NCBI GenBank assembly: GCA_010279815.1
Contig: QEOQ01000133.1
Coordinates: 40,223 to 104,222, forward strand
Length of the DNA: 64,000 nucleotides
Origin: Brachionus plicatilis
Lineage: Eukaryota; Rotifera; Eurotatoria; Ploima; Brachionidae
Direction of reading: 5' to 3'
Within the stretch, counting starts at the first letter, position 1; every line of letters starts with the position of its first letter. This document shows, one piece after another, positions 1 to 10,900 of this stretch. The position numbers were made by a program, and so were the translations under genes. The notes under the pieces are model-generated. The model was not told the origin of the DNA and did no database searches. It was given only the letters and a program-made list of their open reading frames with translations.

Positions 1-44
1 AACTTATGTCTCAATTTTCAAAATAAAATAAAGCAAAATCTTAA

Positions 45-247
45 TTATTCTTTGTGTTTTTTTGACATGTGCAATTTAACACCCTTTTCATTTTTAATAA
101 ATTCACCACAAATGCTACATTCTACCGATTTTGACTGTTTGCTTAATGCTTTTTTTGAAGCTAATTTAGCTGCATCGAACGATTCTACTGGGACCAAAGC
201 AACTTCTTTATAAAAACTGCCTTTTCTTTTACGGTATTTTAATCTTT
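45..247 (-). CDS. Terminal exon of a C2H2 zinc-finger protein (partial)
   Basis: The minus strand reads open for about 65 codons and ends in TAA at 45-47. It is rich in Lys and closes with one C2H2 finger: Cys-x2-Cys, twelve residues, His-x4-His, then four residues to the stop. A TAA lies just upstream in frame near 250, and an AG before 247 could be a splice acceptor, so this looks like a last exon rather than a whole gene. Earlier exons would lie further along, but I could not find them. A related single finger ending an open frame occurs at 30770-30880 on the plus strand, so this may be a dispersed mobile-element remnant rather than a host gene. The role cannot be told from the sequence. 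Confidence 0.4.
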
Positions 248-1104
248 ATATATATTTCAAAAACTAATGGTTTATTATGGTGAGTTGCAATTTTTTTTGT
301 TTTTATTAATTCATTCAATATTAACATAATTTTAAAATTTTGAAATTTCTAGAATGAAAAAAAAATTTTTTTTTTCAACAAAAAACATTTCATGTGATCA
401 ATTTTTGATCACAAGAGAACACTTAATATTTTGGTGATCAAAATGATCTCATTCTGGACATGAACCAAAATTTGAATTCTGATCTTGTTAGATAGCTCAC
501 CTATGAAATGGTTAAAAGAAAAAATTTGACGAATTCAAAGACTTGACAAAGCCATTCAAAAATATTTAAAAAAATAAATTTGACAAATACTACTAAAACC
601 GAACAAGGCTTGTTCGTTTTGCATTTTGAACAAAATTCTTTAGCAATGCGAAATTTTAGAGCAAAAATTAGAGAAAAAAAGGAAAATGTTATAATTTTTT
701 TCTAATTGTACAAAAATGATTCTGATTGCAGTAAGATATTGTAAACATTTTTAAAAACGAATTCTTAGTCCTGTAAATTTTCAGAGCTTAATTTTTTCAG
801 AAAGAAAAATTGGGTTCATCTTTTTAAATTAAAAGAAAATTTAAATTTATATAAATAAAAAAAAACGTTTCACAAAAAATTTTTAAAAAATCAGGTTACA
901 TTAGAAGATATTTGTTTTAACTAATTACTTAAATTTTATTTTGAGAAAATAAATAATTGATAATTTGGGAATTCTATTAATTCGACTCTTAAGAAAATTT
1001 TTAAACTGATTGGCTGAAAAAAAACTTAATCTTGCCAAAACGAATTCTGATAAAAAATATTGAATTAGTTATATATGATAAATGAACATTAAAAATTAGG
1101 TGTT
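248..1104. other. AT-rich stretch, no gene seen
   Basis: I see no supported coding frame here. There are runs of A and T and a few short inverted words such as TGATCA around 395-450, but no element boundaries I can defend. Confidence 0.5.
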
Positions 1105-1109
1105 AAAAA

Positions 1110-2725
1110 GAGTCTGTAATGTTTCGTAGCAAATTATTTTTCATAGCACAAAAAAATTCGTAGCAGACAAAATAATTTTCATTGCACATGAATATTTTTT
1201 CATAGCAAATCAATTATGATTCGTAGCAGATAATTTCATTGCGCGTTTTTTTTCATAGCATCTTTAAATTCATTGCATCTTTTGCTTCATTGCAAAAATT
1301 TTTATTTCTTGGTATGTCATAATTTAGTATGAATAAGAAATTTTTACATGATAATGCTAACTATTCTCCGTCTATAAGACGATTAAGAGAATCCAAGAAG
1401 TATTATGATAGAGACTCGAAAATGTGACGATGACGATGTTGTTATTCAAAATTCAAATTTTGATAATTTAAGACAAGTCATATCAAGACTTAGAAAAGAC
1501 AAAGCTGGATATGGAAAGAATCCCAAATGTTTATCATCTATTTGTATTCCAGATAATCTTAAAATGACATATAGAAATAAATTGTTTTTTTATCACGACT
1601 TTGGTCCTTCGGATGAAAAACGAATACTCATATTCACAACAGAAGACAACCTTCGTTCATTGGAGAAGCATCGCGATTGGTTCTGTTACGGAACTTTTGA
1701 CATCAGCCCCGTACTTTTTACTCAATTATACACGATTCATGTAATCGTAAACAACAAGGATCTTCCCTTAGTTTATGCAATGTTACCGAATAAGGAGCAG
1801 ACTACATATTCAAAATTTTTCCGTACAATCAAATCATTAATAAACAAAGATCCCAAATCTGTCAATGTAGACTTTGAGAAGGCTGTTTTTAATGCTATTA
1901 GTTCAGTGTTTCCCGGTGTTCATATTTATGGATGTTATTTTCATTTGACCCAGAATTTTTGGCGTAAGATGATAAAGATTCCCGGCTTTTTAGAGAATTA
2001 TTATAAGAAAGAAAATTTAAGGACGCTTTTTTTATGTGCAAATCTTTATATTATGTTCCTCAACAAGATGTTCGTTATGTCTATAAGAAACTTAAAGCCG
2101 TTTTAGACAACTCGTTTTTACCGTTTCTAGACTACGTAGGTAAATACTACATTGGGAATAGACTCAAGCCGGCACGGTTTCCTATTCCAACATGGAATTT
2201 ATATAGTAGAGTACTCGATAATTTGCCACGGACAAACAATACGGTTGAATGCTGGCACAATTTCTTTACTAGTACTGAAAAAAAGCACTTAACAATCTTT
2301 GCGTTGGTTGAAAAGATGAGACTAGAACAGTCACATACTGAAAATAATATTGTTCAAATCCGTAGCGGCTTGGTTTTTGAGAGAAATGTTGATCAAATTA
2401 GATTAGATAAACGAATTTTTAATTTAGTGTCCAATTATGATAGAAACGATTGTATCGAATATTTAAAAAACCTAAGTCTGTGTACCGTCAATTAGTATTT
2501 TAACTTTATTTTTTTTTTCTTTTAATTATTGATTAATTCGAAACAAAGACACGACATTAAAAAAATATTTTATTTTAATTGCTTGATTTTTTGATGCTAT
2601 GAAAAAAAAAATGCTACCAAATTATCTGCTACGAATCATAATTGATTTGCTACGAAAAAATTTTCACTTGCTATGAAAAAAAAAATGCTATGAAATATTA
2701 CATGCTACGATACAACCGGCCCCCG
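1110..2725 (+). mobile_element. Mutator-like (MULE) DNA transposon, decayed
   Basis: A transposase relic is bracketed by inverted arrays of short words: TTCGTAGCA, TTCATAGCA and CATTGCA on the left (1110-1290), and their complements on the right (2595-2725). The best arm is 34 bp, 1203-1236 against 2619-2652, and matches perfectly as an inverted repeat. Subterminal arrays of this kind are common in MULE ends. The outermost termini do not align well, so the exact ends and the 8-10-bp target duplication expected for MULEs are not resolved. Confidence 0.65.
1329..2495 (+). pseudogene. MULE transposase, frameshifted
   Basis: The frame at 1405-2106 carries the MULE transposase core: a GTF-D motif followed by P-x-LF-x-QLYTIH, a V-DFEKA motif holding the second acidic residue, and a GC-x-FH-x-TQ motif near residue 175. 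This core is the DDE nuclease that cuts the element ends. The protein continues in another frame at 2034-2495; the switch falls at a seven-T run near 2026-2032, a typical indel site. Upstream, a frame starting at 1329 with a basic N-terminal segment ends at a TGA near 1425, so a second frameshift is likely around 1400. The usual N-terminal FLYWCH/WRKY-type zinc finger is not seen. The gene is therefore broken at least twice and 5'-truncated, and could not make a working transposase. Confidence 0.75.
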
Positions 2726-3318
2726 TTAAAAAACGATAAAAAAACAATTTTTGTATTTAAAACAACCAAAATAAAAATGAAAAAACTGTAAATTATGGAT
2801 CCAACATTAAGTCTCAAACTTATTAAAACGTGATAGAAAAAATATTTTATTTACGCAAAATAAAATTTATTTGCTTTAGATAACGTAAAACAATTGCATT
2901 CAATTTTTATTTTTTATAAGATATTCAGTAAATAAATTTTTTTAAATTATAAATAATTAAATTTTTTTGATTTGAAAACTTTTTAATTATCAACTTTTTA
3001 GGATTTTTGTCATATTTGATAAAACGAATAAAAAAAACCTTAATAATGCTTTTTCAGTTAAGCATTTTTCTAGTAGTTAAATTAAGCATATTAAAGCTAG
3101 ATTAAGCGGATCAGAAAATTAAAAATATCTTATTACTTTATTGCTTAAATAAATTTGCAATAAAATATTAACACGATTTTTAAAAAGCTAAGAACTGAAG
3201 AATAAATATTAAGTTAACTAAAAAAATAAATTTTTAATTATTTATAAGATTATCAGTGTATAAATTTGGATAAAAAAATCATGAGTAAATTTCAAATAAA
3301 GTTTTTTAAATTAAAATA
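2726..3318. other. AT-rich upstream region of the propeller/EGF gene
   Basis: No gene is seen. A TTTACGCAAAAT word near 2848 followed by AAATTTATTT also occurs as the terminus of the inverted-repeat element at 20515-21423, so one end of that family may be present here. The last ~15 bases before the ATG at 3319 resemble the sequence before the paralogous ATG at 20304. Confidence 0.4.
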
Positions 3319-5500
3319 ATGATGAGTTATGTTTTTACCGCTTCAATCTTTGTCTGTTTCTTTGACTTAAATTCAATGGAATATTTTGCAAGTGGATCTA
3401 ATGATAAGAAGCTACGCATTTGGAATAAGAATTCAATCATAGATACAATTGACTATGACTTCAAAGTATCAACTTTAGATTACGATAGTTACAATAATGC
3501 TTTACTTATTGGATCCAGTGATAAAAAATTAAGAATGTTTTTTCTAGCTAATAGAACCACAAGAACTATTTGTAATTGTGCTAAATTAATTAGATCCATC
3601 GATCGAGAAACATTTGTTTCTGAATCAAGTAATAACCAATTAAATATATACAATTTTCAAAGTATATCCAAAACTAGTTATGGAAGTGGATACAACAATA
3701 TTAAAGATATGAAACTATTAAAATCTGAAAAAAAATTGCTAATAGCTCAACATAAATCCGTGGTTGTGTTTAATTTAGAAACTAAGAATGGAAAAACTAC
3801 TGACATGAGAAGGGATGTTTATGCTCTCGATGTTTATGATAAGAATTTTGTTGTAAATCAGTACAAGGATGAGAATAATGAAAAGATATGCATTCATAAA
3901 ATCGAACAAAATGATATATTATTTAAAGAAAAATGTACACCATTTAGTGACGATATAAAAGTTATAAAGATAATAAATGAAAATATTATTCTATTTGGAT
4001 CGGAGCAAAAAAAATTACATAAATGGGGTAAAAATGAAAATAGTGTCACTGATTATTCGACACCAAATAATAAAAAAATTCTAAGTATTGAGCAATTTAA
4101 TTATCAGGAATTTATTTATGGTGATGAAGAAGGAAAAATCTACAAAGTAAACTTGGTAAATTTTACTTTTATCGCTTTGAATAATGATGGGTTTAATAAA
4201 GTTCATGGACTTTGTTTAATTACTTCATTAAAATCAACAGCAACAATTGAACGAACAACTTCATCTATTATAACAACCATTAACAGAAAAAAGAAAAACT
4301 TATTATGTTTATTAATTGGGTTAGGATGTAATAATGTTGGAACTACAAGTTCGACCTCTGAATTAACCACTTCTACCACAATCAAAACTTCAACAACTAC
4401 AAGTACAACCACAACTCCAACAACTACAAGTACAACAACAACTTCAACAACTACAAGTACAACAACTACAAGTACAACAGCAACTTCAACAACTACAAGT
4501 ACAACCACAACATCAATTAATACTACTTCAATCATTTTTTTTGAAGACATTTTTGAAATGAACCAAATTAACATTGAAAAGATTACGGAATTATTTACAT
4601 TAAAAATTGACATAAATAATTGCCTTTTGAACTGTTCAAATAATGGAAAATGTAGATTAAATTCAGAATCAAAATTTGTTTGTGAATGCTTTGATGATTT
4701 CATTGGTGATAGATGTCAGCTCAATACTCGTCCTTGTTATCTCAATCGCTGTAGAAACAATGCGACTTGTATTGAGAACTCACTAAATAAAACATATTCA
4801 TGTGAATGCTTTACTGAAAATAATCAAACAAGTTTATATTATGGAACTTATTGTGAAAAAAAAATTGATGTCTGTTCAAATGAAACATGCTCTAATCATG
4901 GGTATTGTAAAGAGGAAAATAACGCTCCAATATGTGCTTGTTTTTACATGTATAGTGGAGATAAATGTGAAAAAGAGTCTGAGGAATTGAAAAAGAATAA
5001 AATGATTGTAAAAACAACAACTATAATAGCAATCATAGTATTGATTTCTTTTTTTATAATTATTTTATGTTGTGACTTCATAGATTGTCTGTCAAAAAGA
5101 AAACTAAAACGTACTTATTTAAGTCAAAAATCGGATTTAATTGAGAAGAGAGTGGCTTATATTAATTGAACAGACCTTTTTATGTTTTTTAGTATTTTGA
5201 ACACTAACTTTATTAAATGTTGTTAATTTTACAAGCCTATAAAATTTACAAAATAATTTACAATTTATTGAAATTTTGACAAAAAAAAAATTTGAAATCT
5301 TCAAAAACTTATTACAGGAATTTGACATTAAATGGCCTTTACTTTTTTAATCACTAATTTAACAGTACATTTATAAATTTACTTTTACATTATAAAATAA
5401 ATTAAATAGTATAAAATGACCTTTTTAAGATTAAAATTTTTTTTGAGACTCGTTAAAAAAATTTGATATCCTGTTTTAAAAAAAATATATGGATTTATCA
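3305..5500 (+). repeat. Left arm of a ~2.2-kb inverted gene duplication
   Basis: This arm matches 18035-20320 in reverse complement across the whole coding sequence and about 330 bp of 3' flank. The flank match runs from the stop codon past a shared block near 5430-5465 (GAGACTCGTTAAAAAA). Similarity stops soon after 5500 and a few bases before the start codon. The spacer between arms is about 12.5 kb. Confidence 0.8.
3319..5169 (+). CDS. Membrane protein: beta-propeller-like repeats, Thr-rich stalk, three EGF domains
   Basis: A single 616-codon open frame. The N-terminus (MMSYVFTASIFVCFF) looks like a signal peptide. Residues ~20-295 carry WD/propeller-type blades, for example SGSNDKKLRIWN and IGSSDKKLRMFF. 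Residues ~340-410 are a Thr/Ser stalk of TTTS-type repeats, as in O-glycosylated mucin regions. Residues ~435-555 hold three six-Cys EGF domains, then a membrane helix (~565-585) and a ~30-residue basic cytoplasmic tail, so type I topology is expected. A near-copy lies at 20304-18370 on the other strand. This copy has about 30 extra residues before the stalk with two Cys and a hydrophobic run. WD-type blades in a secreted chain are unusual. The role is unknown; surface adhesion or ligand binding is inference from the domain layout. Confidence 0.8.
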   Translation: MMSYVFTASIFVCFFDLNSMEYFASGSNDKKLRIWNKNSIIDTIDYDFKVSTLDYDSYNNALLIGSSDKKLRMFFLANRTTRTICNCAKLIRSIDRETFVSESSNNQLNIYNFQSISKTSYGSGYNNIKDMKLLKSEKKLLIAQHKSVVVFNLETKNGKTTDMRRDVYALDVYDKNFVVNQYKDENNEKICIHKIEQNDILFKEKCTPFSDDIKVIKIINENIILFGSEQKKLHKWGKNENSVTDYSTPNNKKILSIEQFNYQEFIYGDEEGKIYKVNLVNFTFIALNNDGFNKVHGLCLITSLKSTATIERTTSSIITTINRKKKNLLCLLIGLGCNNVGTTSSTSELTTSTTIKTSTTTSTTTTPTTTSTTTTSTTTSTTTTSTTATSTTTSTTTTSINTTSIIFFEDIFEMNQINIEKITELFTLKIDINNCLLNCSNNGKCRLNSESKFVCECFDDFIGDRCQLNTRPCYLNRCRNNATCIENSLNKTYSCECFTENNQTSLYYGTYCEKKIDVCSNETCSNHGYCKEENNAPICACFYMYSGDKCEKESEELKKNKMIVKTTTIIAIIVLISFFIIILCCDFIDCLSKRKLKRTYLSQKSDLIEKRVAYIN

Positions 5501-6080
5501 AGTTTTAAAAATTATTTTTTGCCAATTTGTTGTTTACGCTCAAATCAGCCTTGTCATATTAGTTGAAAATGGCTTCAAAATTCAAATTTAATCATTTTTT
5601 TTTCTCATTCTCAATGGTCTTTAACTAGTTCTACAACATTGAGAGTCTTGAGTGTCCGTTCTTTCAGCAAAACTTTTATTCGATTTACTTTCTAAATCAA
5701 GCTTTATAGAATTAACAGAAAAAAAATTAATTATTGTTTTGAAATAATTTTTATCTCAAGAAAGTTTAATTATATACAAAAAATTTTTTTTACAATTTTT
5801 ATATGCAAATTTTTTTTTAAATCAAAAAAGTGGTTAATATGGAAGTAAATTTATTTTAGTGACAAAAAAAACAATTGAATACTAAAAAATTTATTAATGA
5901 AATACATACGTTAAATTCATCATGTGTAAAAAAATATTCTGACATAAAGATTGTCAATTGAGCAGCATTTTAAAAATTCTAATATTTTAAAACTTAAAAT
6001 ATTCTTTTGAATTAAGTAAAATTTCTTTATTTAGAAAACAAAAATATCAAATATTATTTTATAAATTTATCAAAAAATTT
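5501..6080. other. AT-rich intergenic stretch
   Basis: Lies between the convergent 3' ends of the propeller/EGF gene and the TPR gene. I see no coding frame, RNA gene or element boundary in it. Confidence 0.5.
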
Positions 6081-7857
6081 CTATATCCATCCTTTTAATT
6101 TAAAAAATTGATTTAGATCTGGATCATCTACTGATTTTCCATGAACACTTGCGTAAACTTCTTTACAAGCATTAACCTTATTTGCTTTGTCTAATATTGC
6201 AATGTATTTTTCAATGATTGCTAATCAAAATAGAATTTTTAATTAAAATAGAAAAAAAATAAATAAAAATTTACAAATTCCAAAAATTTTGGCCCAAATA
6301 ATCAGATATTTGGTAAGTCTTGGATCATCATAATTCTGAGCGCTTATTAACAAAGACACTAGTTCTCCACAAATATATGCATCGTCAAATGAATCACTTA
6401 AAACAACTATTTATAATCTAAAAATAAAAATATGAAAATTTCTTTCTTTACCTCGAAGTTTCTCTATTATTTTCTAAATCTAATGGAAATTTTGAATACA
6501 CTTCCACAGCTCCCATTAAATCATTATTTTTTTTTAGCATACTTGCCAATTCAATGTAAGCGTCTTGTTTCTATTATTTAAAATTTTTAAATTTTAGTTT
6601 TTTAATTTTAATTTTTTTAAAATCACCTTTGGCTCTCTTTCAATTACTTTAAGATAAAATTCTTTAGCTGTTTCATACTGTTTTAGTCTAGAGTTAACAC
6701 GAGCGAGATACAACTGACATTGATTGAACAAAATACTTTTATTAATATGATTTTTTATTTCAACTTTTTGATCATTTTTTTCCAACTTAACTTCAACATT
6801 ATCATCAGCTGGTTTGATAACTTGTTTTTCAGGTTGACTATTTTCAAGCATTGTTTTTTGAGGTTTGCATTCATGTGTATTTTTTTGAGAAGTTTTACTA
6901 GACGAACTATTTTTGACTATTGGTTGAACAGGATTTTTTTTTGCTATAGGTTTACTTATAATATTGGACTTTGGCTGAGTTACCTTTGAATCTTTGATTT
7001 TAGATTTATTCGAAGAAGCAGGTCTATTTTGTTCAAATTTTTGATCGTCTTTTTTTTCGATTTTAGCTTGGGTAAATTTTTTCCACCATTTTTGACCTAG
7101 CAATAAAAAATTTCTCAACAAAAATACTAGCTTTCGTTTAAAAAATAAGCATTCCATACTAATTTAGATAATTATAAATGGCATGGTAAATTTTCATGTA
7201 ATTATTCCAATTAAAAATTTAAATAAAATTAAAGGTTTTTAAATAATTTTATTTCAAAATGATTTGTTTCTAGCATTCAAAATAAAATTTAAAAATTTTA
7301 AATGAATTTTAAGCATTTAAATTTTTGAAACACGATTTATCAATGAATTGAGAAAATAATTACAATTAACATAACAATACAATAAAAATTAAGAAAAACA
7401 TAACAATTTTTAATTAAAGATCAATTCAATTGATCAATTCAAAAATTTTCAAATGTTTTCAAAATTGATTGATTTTTTTCAAATTATGTATTGATATAAA
7501 ATTAAAATTATTTTTTTTCCAAATGTTAATTTCAAATTATCTTTTTTTTTGCAATTAAAAATAAGAAATAACAAGGTAGATAGCTGAAATTTTTATTTTT
7601 TTTCATTTTTTTTATTTTTCTTTTTGTCTAATTTACTCGTAATTTACTTCTATTTAATTTCTTTATTTATAAAATCGTTATGCTGAAAAGAAGGGTAGTG
7701 CCCATTCTTCACAGCCTGAGGGTTACCCTCAAACTATTTATTAATAAGAGAGGTAGCTGAATTATGAAATTTTAATTTTTTTGAATCAAGAATTTTACTT
7801 GGAAAATGCTACCTAAAGACAAAATATATTTCCGTAGCAATGTCTTGCAATATCTGA

Positions 7858-7918
<61 letters not shown>

Positions 7919-10900
7919 GGGTTTTAAATAAAAAAAAATTGTTCAAATTCGTTTATGTGATAATTAAAAATCTACAAATTTTTGTTCAAAATTTGAAAAA
8001 AGCAGTGTGTGGATATTGTACAAAGGAAATAGAGGGTATTTGTAAAAAATGTGATTGAACATGGATATTTTATAAGGCCTAAGAAAAGACTAAAATTTAA
8101 TAGTTTACTATTTTAATTGAATTAATTTAAAAATTTTAAATAAATTCGAACATAAAAAATATAATTTATTCTTTATTTTTTATAAAGAGTCAAAATGACT
8201 CGTTTTGGTGCTTCTAGTAGTTTGAAATTTTGGCCCTTCGTAGTGTTAAATAAAAATTTAGCTAGAAAAAGATAAATACGTGAAAAAATTAAATAGAAAT
8301 TAAATTATTAATAATTATTAGAAAAATATTCAAATTGCAAATTTAATTTCTTGTACAAAACTTACATGAAGAAGATTTTTTCAATGGAAAGTAACCCTGT
8401 ATTTAACTTCTTTAAAATTTAAAATTTGCAATAATTTTGAAATTCAGCTTAGATTAATTAAATTTTCAATTAATTAAAGTATTAATGAAGTAATTTAAAG
8501 ACAATTGAAATTATAAAAATCTTTCAATATTAAGTCAGGAATTATCAAAGTATCTTTTCATAGTTTATTCTTCAGGAAGATTAATTATCTGGATTTTTTT
8601 TATTTCTAAATAAAGATAATTTGTAGTTAGCTACATAAAGATAAGATAACTTACCGTAGTCATTCTCATTTTATTTATGCAAATTTGAATGAAAATTCAC
8701 GATGCCATTAATTATAGAATAAAAAATATCCAATTTTAATAAATATTTTACATATCTTAATTATAAATGTATGGACTTTCTATTAAATTAACAAAATTAA
8801 TTAAAATACCCTTGATTAAATTTATTAGTTCTTCTGTCAATGGTTTTTCAAACATTTGGTAGCAGCATGTCAAAGTTTCTTTGCTTTCATTTAGCAGCTC
8901 ATTTAAACGGTCTGAATCTGACTCTAGTTTGTTCTCGTTTAAAAAATCATACAATTCAAATTTAGAACAGCCCAATAAAAGCAAAAAATAAAATTCTTCA
9001 ATATTACTATAGACCAATATTTGTGATATCTTTAAAAGACAAAAAATAAAATTTTAATTATTTTAAAGTGAAAAAAAAAATGACTTCTTCTTGTATTTTT
9101 AGAATGTGCTCATTTTCTTTGTTTCCCAATGATCTCATCAAATTAACCAAATTCATCAAGTTTTTAATTCCAACTTTGTCCAAATTATTTGTATTTCCAT
9201 CCATGGCCAAATTGTAATGAGCATCAATTAACAAAATAATCAAATCCTGGAGCAATTTTGAGTTGATCAAAATATCTTTATCAATTGGACATTTCTTATT
9301 AAATTCAATTAATGCCAAACAACAGAGCCAAGCACAACTTTAAAATTTGATACAATTTTTTTAAGCTTTTTTTTTCAATTAATTTACTATTTAAATGAGT
9401 CTTGTGGTTTTATTGTTTCCAAATGAATTTTAAATGAGCGCTGAAGTTTTCCGATTATAAGAAAAGCTTCCAAAAATTCCAGATTAAATAAACTATAGTT
9501 GTTTTCTGAAAATAAAATGTTTTGTTTTTTTTGAAAATTTTTTTCCAATTCTTGTAAAAAGAGCTCAAGACCAGAGCATAAAGAGTGAAGAATTAGTTTT
9601 GAATTATTTTCATTTAATTCCGTTTTACTCAGCGCAAAACCAAAATAAAATCTTAAAATAATTATCATTAAACTATTTTTAAGATAAAAAGAAATTATTG
9701 ATCAAGTACCTTGACAAGGTCTGAAATTCACCGTCTGACCAATTTAAACATCTAATGAAAAATGGCAGAGCTCGCTTAAAGTCTTTAATGCAAATAAAAG
9801 ATTTTCCTGCTTTAAAAAAAGCGGAAAAATTGTCCTGTTTATTGTGAACAATTATTCCAAGACCATCCATATACTTAATGTTAGCTTGGTAAATGTAATT
9901 GTTAAAATTTTTTGTGTTATTGTCTTTTTTGGATTCCTAAATAAAAATATAAAATAAAAAAAAATAAAAAACTTTAATCTTACATCAATTATTTTCTTAG
10001 CTTTGTATTGATAAAGTCTCTGAACTTGTTCAGCCTTAAAATGTTGATTTGCTTCTTTTAAATGCTGATATTCCATGTCCAAAGCTTTTAATTTTTCGAC
10101 ATTAGATGCTGTCGCGCTCACATTGCGCAATTTACATATTGCATTTATTTCATCGTCTTTTGAGCCCTCTTCTGCAATTTTATTTTGTAACACCAATGAA
10201 GAGTTTTTATCTTCCTTTTAAAAAAAATATAGATTATATCATTACATTTGTATGACATCTGGACATTGTTAACATCTCTTAGACAAATGTTCAAAATTTT
10301 CTCAAATTTTAATCCAAGTAAATCTGCCGCGATTTTCTTTCAAAAAGGCAAATATTTGAGTGCGAATAGCTTTCAAAGATTTTTTCTTAATGGCTATGAG
10401 ATATCACAAACTCAAAATGTTGATTTTTAGCTACCATCTAGAATTGGTCTCTATTACTGAAAATAGACTAAGAGAATTAGACACAAGACAAAATTATTTA
10501 ATTAAAAGAGCACTAGGAATTAAGAAATTTGTAAGGATTAGATCTTTGTTGGAAACTTTGAACTTGGAGATGGTAGAAGAACTATACATAAAACATTAGA
10601 TATTCTTCTTGAAGCGGTTAAAGAAAAGCTCGATGTGCTGGAATATCTTGACATTCCTACGTGGTAACTATAAAGATTTTGATCACCTAAAAGCACCTCA
10701 AAGCACCTCGTTTTGTAAACAACTTAATAGTGCTGAGAAAAAGACTCATATCGATGCTACCCATTATAGTTCCAAGACTTCAGTCGATATAATTAATCAT
10801 CTTTTTATGGATACAAATCGTGGTCTAGTTGATTCAGTAAAATTTGTTGTCTCCAGAATAAAATTAAATATGGAATTAAATTTTGACTACTCAAATCTTT

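Noticed and set aside
6720..6989. 89-codon Phe/Ile-rich plus-strand frame
   Set aside because: Antisense to the Lys-rich linker exon of the TPR gene.
7860..7918. Possible CRISPR-like or regulatory array
   Set aside because: It is a plain (AAT)n microsatellite with no spacers, in a eukaryotic intron.
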